Of a stretch of 7,973 nt of DNA, positions 1-6,265 are shown piece after piece (within the stretch, counting starts at the first letter, position 1; every line of letters begins with the position of its first letter). Below the pieces are notes generated by a model. The model was not told where the DNA came from, did no database searches, and saw nothing but the letters and a program-made list of their open reading frames with translations. The position numbers and the translations under genes are program-made. This DNA comes from Candidatus Paceibacter sp. (GTDB taxonomy: Bacteria > Patescibacteriota > Minisyncoccia > UBA6257 > HR35), in assembly GCA_023255765.1 (NCBI GenBank), contig JAGDVT010000034.1, positions 1 to 7,973 on the forward strand, given 5' to 3'.

Positions 1-1987
1 CACTAAATAAGGCATTAAATGCTTTAGTTGGTGGTGGTTTTGCAGGTGTTACAGGATTGGTCCAGTAATTATAATCAGTAGAAACAAAATCAGCAGTTAC
101 AGTAGTAGTCTTATCCGGACTCCAGCTAATTCCTTTAACTTTTGCTCTTAATGTAAGATTACCAGTTATATCTTGTTGAGGCGTAGCTACAAATTCAAAT
201 CTTACTGTAGAACCCTGAGGTATTCTATAGTAAGCTCCAGAAACTTCTGTTCCAACTGGATCTACAGAAACTACGTTCAAGGTAGTAGAAGCTACTTCAG
301 TTCCATCTAGTTTTTGTACAGAGACGCTTACTGCTGAGCTTGTTGGGATATAAACATCTCCGCTATTTGCAGTTACAGAAATTACATACCTGACGCTATC
401 TACTGTAGTTGTAGTTATATTTTGGCTACTATCTTTTTTACCCTTAAGAACCAAACCTTTATCAACAACACTAAATACAGGACCAGCCTTTAAAAAGCTT
501 AATACCTCTGAAGTAACTGAAGTTGTATAATCCTTTGTATCACCTAATGTATTTTGAGCTGTAGTTGTAGAAACAGCCACTGTAAATGTTGCAGGAGTAA
601 ATGTAGCATTGGCTAGATCAACATAAACGGTAACGGATTGAGTTTGATCTTTATTAACTACTAAGTTTAGCGGTGTAAGATTTACACTAAAGTTACCTGA
701 GGAATCTGGCGTAGCTACAACAGAAGAATTACCTATTTTTACTTTTATTCTTTCAACAGTAGATGTATTTGAAACTCTACCTGTCATATTTGTTAACCTT
801 AAATTATCGTTTTTGGCTAAAAGGTCTACAATTAAAGCTACAACATCTTGTGCCTTATTATTTACCTGATCTGTAGCAAAAACATATCCAGCTCTAGGTG
901 AATTTGTGTTTCTTGAAGCAACTAAATTTGCGGAGCCAGCAATTGTAGGTTGTACAGTAAAGTTGGGTTTCAAGGGATCTGGAGAGGCTGAAGCGCTTAA
1001 TGTAGAACCTGTACCATCAACTCCTCTGATATCTGATCCTTTTACTTGAAAAGTAATCGAACTATTAGGGGACACTGTACTTGGTAATGTTCCAACTAAT
1101 GTTACTCTTACAAAAATAGACTTGTATTGATTAGCAGGAACTATAACATTCAAACCGCTTACTGGTAAGTAATAATTGAGTGAAGCATCTTGTAAGAATG
1201 TAGTAGGATTTACATTTGTGCTGTAAAGAACATTATCTTTATCATCAACTACTTCTAATTTAGATAGTATTCTATGAGGAGCTGCAGGATTGCTTGGATC
1301 CCATCTTAACACTAAACTTTTAACTGCTACAGCTCCGCTATCAGCTCTGAATCTTATACCAAAAACTGTAGCAGATTCTCCTTCTCTAACCGTTACTCCA
1401 GAAACTGATGGATCAACTTCTGCTGAAAGTAACCCTGGTACACCAGGTGTTAAACCTTCGGCTGTTGTTGTAGCTTGTTGTGTTGTTGTAGCTTGCTCTG
1501 TTGTTGTAGGAACTTGTACACCTGTACCTGCTAAAGCAGATAGTAACAAGCTTAAAGCTCCTTGTACATCACCAGCTTGAATTTTTTGTAATACTTGAGC
1601 TAAAACTTCTGTTGATACTCCTGATGGTTGTGTTGATGGTTTTGCTTCTTCTGTTGGTTTTACTCCACTAACTAATTCCTTTAATTTAGAAACTCCTTGG
1701 GGGCCAACTGATCTTCCGTGCCATGCTCCATACCATTCCTTATAAAATTGTTTTACAGCATTTACTGTTTGTGGTCCATAATATCCTGTAGCACCTGCAG
1801 GAATGTTATATCCTGCTTCAATCAAACAGGCTTGTAGATTTCTTACTGCAGCACCTCTTTGACCATAACTTACTGGTTTTAACTCATCAGGATTGCAAGT
1901 TTGAGCTCTTAATAAACCGACCGGTGCAAAGATGTAAAGTAGTGTAGCTAAGGCTACAAAATAGACTAAGTATTTTTTCATTTCCAT
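1..1987 (-). CDS. Secreted surface protein with peptidoglycan-binding domain and repeated beta-sandwich modules (3' end beyond window)
   Basis: The reading frame is open for 662 codons from ATG at 1987 to the window edge, so the C terminus is missing. Residues 1-29 form a signal peptide: MEMKK, a hydrophobic core, then LLRAQ. Residues 36-86 match a peptidoglycan-binding domain of the PG_binding_1 type (GQRGAAVRNLQ, then GYYGPQTVNAVKQF). Cys31 and Cys54 are the only cysteines and could pair. A Thr/Pro/Gln-rich linker (about 105-185) follows, with a short helix at 124-155. The rest is Ser/Thr/Val-rich beta structure with recurring modules: residues 278-328 and 440-490 share an LN-hydrophobic-V...Q..S-hydrophobic-V-V.L pattern, and 586-630 is a looser copy. 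The protein probably sits in the cell wall or an S-layer-like coat. ATG at 1981 (MKKY) is an equally good start; neither has a Shine-Dalgarno site. The gene looks less AT-rich than its neighbours. Exact family not recognised. Confidence 0.85.
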   Translation of the reverse strand, partial: MEMKKYLVYFVALATLLYIFAPVGLLRAQTCNPDELKPVSYGQRGAAVRNLQACLIEAGYNIPAGATGYYGPQTVNAVKQFYKEWYGAWHGRSVGPQGVSKLKELVSGVKPTEEAKPSTQPSGVSTEVLAQVLQKIQAGDVQGALSLLLSALAGTGVQVPTTTEQATTTQQATTTAEGLTPGVPGLLSAEVDPSVSGVTVREGESATVFGIRFRADSGAVAVKSLVLRWDPSNPAAPHRILSKLEVVDDKDNVLYSTNVNPTTFLQDASLNYYLPVSGLNVIVPANQYKSIFVRVTLVGTLPSTVSPNSSITFQVKGSDIRGVDGTGSTLSASASPDPLKPNFTVQPTIAGSANLVASRNTNSPRAGYVFATDQVNNKAQDVVALIVDLLAKNDNLRLTNMTGRVSNTSTVERIKVKIGNSSVVATPDSSGNFSVNLTPLNLVVNKDQTQSVTVYVDLANATFTPATFTVAVSTTTAQNTLGDTKDYTTSVTSEVLSFLKAGPVFSVVDKGLVLKGKKDSSQNITTTTVDSVRYVISVTANSGDVYIPTSSAVSVSVQKLDGTEVASTTLNVVSVDPVGTEVSGAYYRIPQGSTVRFEFVATPQQDITGNLTLRAKVKGISWSPDKTTTVTADFVSTDYNYWTNPVTPAKPPPTKAFNALFS
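1454..1507 (-). repeat. Three 18-bp in-frame tandem units in the linker of the surface protein
   Basis: Units lie at 1490-1507, 1472-1489 and 1454-1471 in coding order and encode TTTEQA, TTTQQA and TTTAEG. Each begins with three ACA threonine codons. The first two units differ at a few bases and the third has diverged in its second half. They extend the flexible, possibly glycosylated, spacer between the wall-binding domain and the beta modules. Because the unit is a multiple of three, copy-number change would alter spacer length without a frameshift. Confidence 0.75.
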
Positions 1988-2011
1988 TATAGTTTTTTAA
2001 TCGACCTTTTT

Positions 2012-2035
2012 GCTCTACCACTTTATGGGTAGAGC
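2012..2035 (-). promoter_or_regulatory. 5'-UTR hairpin of the surface-protein mRNA
   Basis: An uninterrupted 8-bp inverted repeat (2012-2019 with 2028-2035, arms GCTCTACC/GGTAGAGC) encloses an 8-nt loop. It lies 24 nt upstream of the ATG at 1987 and inside the predicted leader, in otherwise nearly pure A/T sequence. No gene ends here on the plus strand, and the minus-strand side is followed by A residues rather than T, so it is not a usual terminator. A role in mRNA stability or translation control is inferred. Confidence 0.5.
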
Positions 2036-2107
2036 TTGGCTTTGTTTTAATTTAATTAATTTTAATTTAATTTTTTGTATTAATCTCGACCTTAATTATT
2101 AATTAAT

Positions 2108-2135
2108 ATTATAAGGCATATACTTTAAAAGTCAA
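2108..2135 (-). promoter_or_regulatory. Promoter P1 of the surface-protein gene (sigma70-like)
   Basis: The minus strand reads TTGACT (2130-2135), a 16-nt spacer and a perfect TATAAT (2108-2113). The predicted transcription start is near 2101, giving a 5' leader of about 114 nt that contains the hairpin at 2012-2035. An AT-rich stretch upstream of the -35 box could act as an UP element. This is the best promoter match in the window and suits an abundant surface protein. Confidence 0.7.
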
Positions 2136-2143
2136 GTTTTAAT

Positions 2144-2152
2144 TGTGGATAA
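2144..2152 (-). promoter_or_regulatory. Perfect DnaA box (TTATCCACA on minus strand)
   Basis: The plus strand reads TGTGGATAA, the exact complement of the consensus DnaA box. It sits between divergent genes, 8 nt upstream of the P1 -35 box, in very AT-rich DNA. I see no second good box nearby, so it may be a regulatory DnaA site rather than an origin. One 9-mer can also arise by chance in DNA this AT-rich. Confidence 0.4.
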
Positions 2153-2196
2153 CTAAGTTTTTTAAATATTATTTAAATTTTTAAATTTCTAATAAA

Positions 2197-2225
2197 ATTT
2201 TAAGGCTTAAATTATTTTTTGTCAA
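2197..2225 (-). promoter_or_regulatory. Promoter P2, second tandem promoter of the surface-protein gene
   Basis: The minus strand reads a perfect -35 box TTGACA (2220-2225), a 17-nt spacer and TAAAAT (2197-2202, one mismatch from consensus). P1 and P2 share the flank AAAACTTGAC around the -35 box (2131-2140 and 2221-2230) and the string GCCTTA entering the -10 box. The -35 box lies just upstream of the putative ftsK -10 box on the other strand, so polymerases at the two sites would probably exclude each other. The predicted start is near 2190. Confidence 0.5.
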
Positions 2226-2229
2226 GTTT

Positions 2230-2235
2230 TATAAT
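2230..2235 (+). promoter_or_regulatory. Putative ftsK -10 box, suggesting a leaderless mRNA
   Basis: A perfect TATAAT ends 6 nt before the A of the ftsK ATG at 2242, so transcription would begin at or next to the start codon. There is no Shine-Dalgarno sequence between the box and the ATG. The matching -35 position (about 2207-2212, TTAAAT) is weak, and A/T-rich DNA yields chance -10 matches, so confidence is moderate. Confidence 0.4.
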
Positions 2236-2241
2236 ATTTTA

Positions 2242-4359
2242 ATGGCAAAAAATAATAAAGAAAAAAAAATAAAAATAGAGGAAATAATTGGAGTTTTTAA
2301 CAGCCTTAAAAATAACTATCTTTTTACAGAAATTCTAGGTTGGATTTTTATATTTTTTTCGATTTTTACTGTATTAGCAGATTTAAATAAGGGTGGAATT
2401 TTGGGGAACTATTATAGGGATATAATAGCAAAAATTTTTGGATTATCTCATTTTGGTTTAATATTCTTATTTTTATTTCTGGGAATAAGTTGGATATTGA
2501 AATTAAATTTTGGATGGAAGATAAGCACTTCTATTTCCTTGATTTTAATATTCTTAATTTTTTCTGCTTTTGCAGAAATTATCTTTAACGAGGGTGGCAT
2601 TATTGGTAAAGGAATTTTATCTTTCGAGCATTATATAGGAAGAACTGGGTTAGTTACTATGCTAGTAATTTTATTTTTTGTCTCGTTGAGCGTTATATTT
2701 CAAAAACCATTTGCTGAAATAATTGAAATAATTTTGAAAAAATTCAAGAAAAAACACGAAGTTCAAATAGAAGATTATGCAAAAACAACAAAAGATAAAA
2801 AGAAAGATGTAGAAAAGAAAAGTGAAAAAATTAAAATGCCAGAAATTATTACACCATCAAAAATTAAAACAGAAATTAAGGAGGAAATAAGATTGAAAAA
2901 ATTGCCTATAAAAACTACCTGGGAACTGCCTCCTATTTCTTTATTAGATAAAACAGAAACTAAACCTGATAGTGGCGATATTAAAGAAAATATGAATATA
3001 ATAAAAACTACATTAGAGAATTTTGGGATTAATGCAGAAGTGGTAGAAGTTACAATCGGTCCTACTGTAACTAGATATGCGATAAAACCTCCAGAAGGGG
3101 TTAAACTTTCTAAAATTTTAGCCTTACAAAATGACTTAGCTTTAGCATTAGCAGTCCAAAATATAAGAATTGAAGCACCAATACCTGGAAGAGCATTAAT
3201 CGGAATAGAAGTACCCAATGTTAAACCTGCTGTTGTAAGATTAAGATCTTTAATAGAAAATATGGAATTTTTAGAAAGCGAAAGTTTACTTTTGTTCCCA
3301 GTCGGGAGATTGATTACCGGAGAACCCTTTTATGCAGATCTTTCTCAGATGCCGCATATTTTGGTAGCAGGCACTACAGGAGCCGGAAAATCTGTTTTTA
3401 TACATTCTTTATTAATTTCTTTATTAATGAAAAATACTCCTGAAACCTTAAATCTTATTTTAGTAGATCCAAAAAGGGTAGAACTTGTAAGATACGAAAA
3501 TTTGCCTCATCTTTTGATGGAACCTATTTTAGATGTTAAAAAAGTTATTCCTGTTATGAATTGGTTAATAGATGAAATGGAAAAGAGATATAAAGAATTG
3601 CAAAATTATAGAGTTAGAGATATAGAGGCTTATAATAAATTACAAATCCAAAAAAAGAATAAATTGATGCCTAGAATTGTTTTTGTTATTGATGAAATGG
3701 CAGATTTAATGTTAAAACAAGGTAATTTAATAGAATCAGCAATAATTAGACTGGCACAAATGGCTAGGGCTACAGGAATACATTTAGTTTTAGCAACGCA
3801 AAGACCTTCTGTTGATGTTGTAACAGGGCTAATTAAGGCAAATATTCCAAACAGAATATGCTTCAAGGTTGCATCTCAGGTTGATTCTAGAACTGTATTA
3901 GATTATGCTGGAGCAGAAAAATTAATAGGTTCTGGAGATATGTTATTTATAAGTACAGCTTTCGGTGGTATTAAAAGAATCCAGGCTCCATATATTACTG
4001 AAAAAGAAATAGAGAGAGTTGTTGATTTTTGGTCTAAACAAGCATTAGAAAAAGAAGATTATGAAAGAGAAGAAATATTATTAGAAGAATATGAAAAGCC
4101 TAAAGATTTAGGAGAAACAGAAGAAACTGAAGAAGAATTAGTCAAAGCTGCTTTTCAGATTATACTAGAAACAGGTAAGGCTTCAACATCTTTACTTCAA
4201 AGAAAATTAAAAATAGGTTATTCTAGAGCAGCAAGAATTTTAGATATATTAGAAGAAAAGGGAGTAGTAGGACCACAAGAAGGAACTAAACCAAGAAAAA
4301 TTCTTATTGAAAATATAGATGAATTTAAAGAAAAATTAAATGGAGAAACAATTGAATGA
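2242..4359 (+). CDS. ftsK: FtsK/SpoIIIE DNA translocase
   Basis: This 705-residue septum-anchored ATPase pumps chromosomal DNA at division and helps dimer resolution. Four membrane helices lie near residues 28-47, 65-87, 93-114 and 134-153. A charged Lys/Glu linker (about 160-225) leads to the motor: an alpha part (about 230-340, with the family string PIPGRALIGIEVPN), Walker A GTTGAGKS (377-384), Walker B with Asp484/Glu485 in VFVIDEMADL, and LATQRPSVDVVTG (517-529). Residues 632-692 are the winged-helix gamma domain (KIGYSRAARILDILEEKGVVGP) that reads polar DNA motifs. The length is near SpoIIIE and well short of E. coli FtsK, whose linker is longer. The start is the first ATG and has no Shine-Dalgarno site. 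The 3' end overlaps the HTH gene by 20 nt, or 8 nt if that gene starts at TTG 4352. Confidence 0.96.
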   Translation: MAKNNKEKKIKIEEIIGVFNSLKNNYLFTEILGWIFIFFSIFTVLADLNKGGILGNYYRDIIAKIFGLSHFGLIFLFLFLGISWILKLNFGWKISTSISLILIFLIFSAFAEIIFNEGGIIGKGILSFEHYIGRTGLVTMLVILFFVSLSVIFQKPFAEIIEIILKKFKKKHEVQIEDYAKTTKDKKKDVEKKSEKIKMPEIITPSKIKTEIKEEIRLKKLPIKTTWELPPISLLDKTETKPDSGDIKENMNIIKTTLENFGINAEVVEVTIGPTVTRYAIKPPEGVKLSKILALQNDLALALAVQNIRIEAPIPGRALIGIEVPNVKPAVVRLRSLIENMEFLESESLLLFPVGRLITGEPFYADLSQMPHILVAGTTGAGKSVFIHSLLISLLMKNTPETLNLILVDPKRVELVRYENLPHLLMEPILDVKKVIPVMNWLIDEMEKRYKELQNYRVRDIEAYNKLQIQKKNKLMPRIVFVIDEMADLMLKQGNLIESAIIRLAQMARATGIHLVLATQRPSVDVVTGLIKANIPNRICFKVASQVDSRTVLDYAGAEKLIGSGDMLFISTAFGGIKRIQAPYITEKEIERVVDFWSKQALEKEDYEREEILLEEYEKPKDLGETEETEEELVKAAFQIILETGKASTSLLQRKLKIGYSRAARILDILEEKGVVGPQEGTKPRKILIENIDEFKEKLNGETIE
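2878..2895 (+). promoter_or_regulatory. Possible internal ribosome binding site and TTG start inside ftsK
   Basis: AAGGAGG (2878-2884) is followed after 8 nt by an in-frame TTG (2893-2895, Leu218). Initiation here would give a 488-residue soluble protein consisting of the complete motor and gamma domain, without the membrane anchor and linker. The position, at the linker/motor boundary, is what makes it notable. Lys-Glu-Glu codons produce SD-like strings easily, so this is a candidate only. Confidence 0.3.
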
Positions 4360-4939
4360 ATATTTAAAAGAATTAAGAGAAAAAGCTAACCTGAGCATAG
4401 ATGATCTTGCAAAAATATTAAAAATAACTCCTGCTCAAGTAGAGATTTTAGAAAAAGGGGAATTTAATAAAATTCCAGCTTTTGTTTTAAGACAAATTTT
4501 TGAAAAATATAAAAATTTTTTTAAATTAAAAGAAGATTTATACATAAAAGGAGATATCAATTTTGGTAAAAATAACAATTTTAAAAAAGAAAATACAAGA
4601 TTTATTTTTGATATTCCTTTTATATTTATATTTTTTTTGTTAATATCCACTTTAATTTTTTATCAAATATTTACACTAATAATGCCTCCCAAAATAAAAA
4701 TAATATATCCACCTGATAACTTAATCACAAACTATCCATTTATCAAAATTAAAGGCTATACCGATACTAGAAGTATATTATCTATTAATAATGAAATAAT
4801 AGTTTATGATGAAAAGGGATATTTTGAAAAAGACGCTTTATTAAAAATAGGAGAAAATAAATTTGTCTTAGAATCAAAAAATTATTTTGGACTTAAAAAT
4901 ACAAAAATTTTAAAAATTTACTATTATCCTTCTAAATAA
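4340..4939 (+). CDS. RodZ-like membrane protein: cytoplasmic HTH, one TM helix, extracellular beta domain
   Basis: The product has 199 residues in three parts. Residues 5-62 are an Xre-type HTH of the RodZ kind (LRE.A.LSIDDLAKILKI, then LEKGEF..IPAFVLRQIFEKY), which in RodZ binds MreB rather than DNA. Residues 91-114 are a single hydrophobic helix. Residues 116-197 look like a small Big or glucodextranase-B-type beta sandwich (PKIKIIYPPDN...I.IKGYTD, then GENKFVLES), in the position of the usual RodZ periplasmic domain. Overlap with ftsK implies co-transcription and suggests a role in cell shape or division. A membrane-bound transcription regulator is the alternative. ATG 4340 gives the longest form; TTG 4352, preceded by GGAG, would give 195 residues. 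It ends 8 nt into the opposing ychF. Confidence 0.8.
   Translation: MEKQLNEYLKELREKANLSIDDLAKILKITPAQVEILEKGEFNKIPAFVLRQIFEKYKNFFKLKEDLYIKGDINFGKNNNFKKENTRFIFDIPFIFIFFLLISTLIFYQIFTLIMPPKIKIIYPPDNLITNYPFIKIKGYTDTRSILSINNEIIVYDEKGYFEKDALLKIGENKFVLESKNYFGLKNTKILKIYYYPSK
4342..4354 (+). promoter_or_regulatory. Shine-Dalgarno GGAG with TTG as alternative start of the HTH gene
   Basis: GGAG (4342-4345) lies 6 nt before an in-frame TTG (4352-4354), an ideal spacing, while the ATG at 4340 has no SD upstream. With the TTG start the overlap with ftsK falls to 8 nt, which suits translational coupling at the ftsK TGA (4357-4359). The choice removes only four residues (MEKQ) and leaves the HTH intact. 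Confidence 0.45.
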
Positions 4940-5933
4940 TAATTTTTATAATATCACCTTCATTAACTATATAATCTTTGCTTACTTGTTTTATAAATCC
5001 TTTATTTTTAGCTTCCAACCAATTTTTAAAATTTTGAAATTCTTGAATATTGATAACTTCTGCTCCTTTAAATTTTTCATAAAAATCTGTATGGATTTTT
5101 TTAGCACATTCTAAAATATTTGAATTTTCTTCGATAAGCCAGCTTTGTGTTATTTCTTCGGTAAATGTTAAATATTCTATTAATCCTATATCTTTTCTAA
5201 ATTTATTTAAAAAATTGTTTATACTAGAATCAATTTCTTTTTTCAGTTCTTCATCTTCTTCCAATTGTAATTCAAATAAGCAATCTAATTGATATATATT
5301 ATGAAAACATAGATTTTTTAATTTTTGTATATCTAACTTTTTGTTGCCGTTAATTAAAAGATACCATTTTTTTGTAATAAGTAAGTTAAATTCTCTTAAT
5401 TTTTCGTTATAGGCTTCAAATCTTTTAAATGGTTCTATTTTATCTAAAATTTCTTTTAATAATACAAGTTTTTCCTCGTCTTTTTTTGCCTTTTCTAATT
5501 TTTTAATATTATCTTCAATTATTCTTTTATCTGCATTTATTATCTCTTCTTCTATTATTAAAATATCTCTTTCAACATCTACATAATTTTCAGGATGAGG
5601 TACGTCTAATCTTTCAAAATTTCTTACAATTTCTAAAATAATATCGCAAGATCTTAAATAGCTTAAAAATTCGTTTCCTAAACCTAATCCTTTATGCGAA
5701 CCCTTTATAAGACCTGGAACATCTAAAAACTCCAAATAAGATGGTACTAATTTAGGAGTTTTCGTAATATTATGCAATTTTTGTAAGTTTTCTGAAATTA
5801 AAAATGCTATTACTTCCTTTGGTTTTTTTGTTGTAAAAGGATAATTCCCTATTTCTAAATCTGCCCTTGAAATAGCCTTAAGAAATGTTGATTTTCCTGC
5901 GTTTGGTAAGCCACAAGTTCCAATAAGTTTCAT
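4932..5933 (-). CDS. ychF: YchF/OLA1-family P-loop ATPase/GTPase with TGS domain
   Basis: The product has 333 residues; E. coli YchF has 363. The family binds ribosomes and, in characterised members, hydrolyses ATP, affecting stress and translation. Visible motifs are G1 GLPNAGKST (8-16), switch I YPFTT (31-35), G3 DVPG (71-74) followed by LIKGSHKGLGLGNEFL, the helical insertion starting near VDVERD (118-123), and the C-terminal TGS-like domain (about 250-333) with the family mark IHTDF (280-284) and DYIVNEGDIIK (320-330). The G4 position, normally NxxE (NVNE in E. coli), reads NGNK (195-198), so the acidic residue tied to nucleotide choice is missing. The ATG overlaps the rbfA stop as ATGA (5930-5933), so it is the last gene of the infB-rbfA-ychF unit and likely translationally coupled. 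No SD is seen. Its stop (TAG, 4932-4934) lies inside the opposing gene. Confidence 0.93.
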   Translation of the reverse strand: MKLIGTCGLPNAGKSTFLKAISRADLEIGNYPFTTKKPKEVIAFLISENLQKLHNITKTPKLVPSYLEFLDVPGLIKGSHKGLGLGNEFLSYLRSCDIILEIVRNFERLDVPHPENYVDVERDILIIEEEIINADKRIIEDNIKKLEKAKKDEEKLVLLKEILDKIEPFKRFEAYNEKLREFNLLITKKWYLLINGNKKLDIQKLKNLCFHNIYQLDCLFELQLEEDEELKKEIDSSINNFLNKFRKDIGLIEYLTFTEEITQSWLIEENSNILECAKKIHTDFYEKFKGAEVINIQEFQNFKNWLEAKNKGFIKQVSKDYIVNEGDIIKIII

Positions 5934-6265
5934 ATAAATTTATTATTAATCTCTTTTAATATTTTATCTATTTCTTGTGCTTCTTTTAAATCTGCGCTAT
6001 ATTTAAAAATTATTTTCTTAGGTAAGTATCTAAGATATATTCTTTCTTTAAGTTCGTTTTTAATTTTTTGGCTTTCTTTATTTAAAATTTTTACTACTTC
6101 TTTTGCTTTATCATCTGGAAATATGCTTAATTTTACTTTCATAACACCTCCTTTTTGTGGTAAACTTAAATCTAAAATAGTAAAAATAATATTTGGATCA
6201 ATTCTTTCTCTTAATATACTTGATAAAATTTCTATAATTAAAAATTTTTTTCTTTCAGCTCTCAT
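5930..6265 (-). CDS. rbfA: Ribosome-binding factor A
   Basis: This 111-residue KH-type protein aids 16S rRNA 5'-end processing and 30S maturation. The family pattern is visible: an Arg-rich start and amphipathic helix (MRAERKKFLIIEILSSIL), DP and a beta strand (23-34), a second strand (VKLSIFPDD, 44-52), the helix leading to the LRYLPKKIIFKY motif (78-89, compare LR..P.L.F in the family) and a C-terminal helix (QEIDKILKEI). The length is slightly below the usual 115-130. Its position directly after infB is a conserved bacterial arrangement. The ATG overlaps the infB stop (ATGA, 6262-6265) and the stop overlaps the ychF start, so all three are probably coupled. The middle of the gene contains a very strong SD-like sequence before Met42, listed separately. 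Confidence 0.9.
   Translation of the reverse strand: MRAERKKFLIIEILSSILRERIDPNIIFTILDLSLPQKGGVMKVKLSIFPDDKAKEVVKILNKESQKIKNELKERIYLRYLPKKIIFKYSADLKEAQEIDKILKEINNKFI
6140..6153 (-). promoter_or_regulatory. Full-length Shine-Dalgarno match before an internal ATG in rbfA
   Basis: The minus strand reads AAGGAGGTG (6145-6153), a 9-nt complement of the usual 16S 3' end, then TT and an in-frame ATG (6140-6142, Met42). The spacing from GGAGG is 4 nt, short but usable. The product would be 70 residues, the C-terminal half of RbfA. It could drive internal initiation, pause ribosomes or simply encode KGGV. It is the best SD string seen in the window. Confidence 0.35.

Noticed and set aside
1290..1580. 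Plus-strand open frame of 96 codons
   Set aside because: It is antisense to the surface-protein gene, and its Val/Cys-rich stretch is the reverse reading of the Thr/Gln repeat. No start signals or domain.
2012..2035. Hairpin as an intrinsic terminator
   Set aside because: No plus-strand gene ends upstream of it, and on the minus strand it is followed by A residues instead of a T run, so a leader element fits better.
1988..2241. Replication origin in the divergent AT-rich spacer
   Set aside because: Only one DnaA box is visible, there is no dnaA or dnaN nearby, and gene direction flips back again at 4932. An origin is not supported.
2775..3218. Minus-strand open frame of 147 codons inside ftsK
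   Set aside because: It lies opposite conserved FtsK linker and motor sequence and shows no own motif or ribosome site. The same applies to 3630-3866 and 4435-4650.
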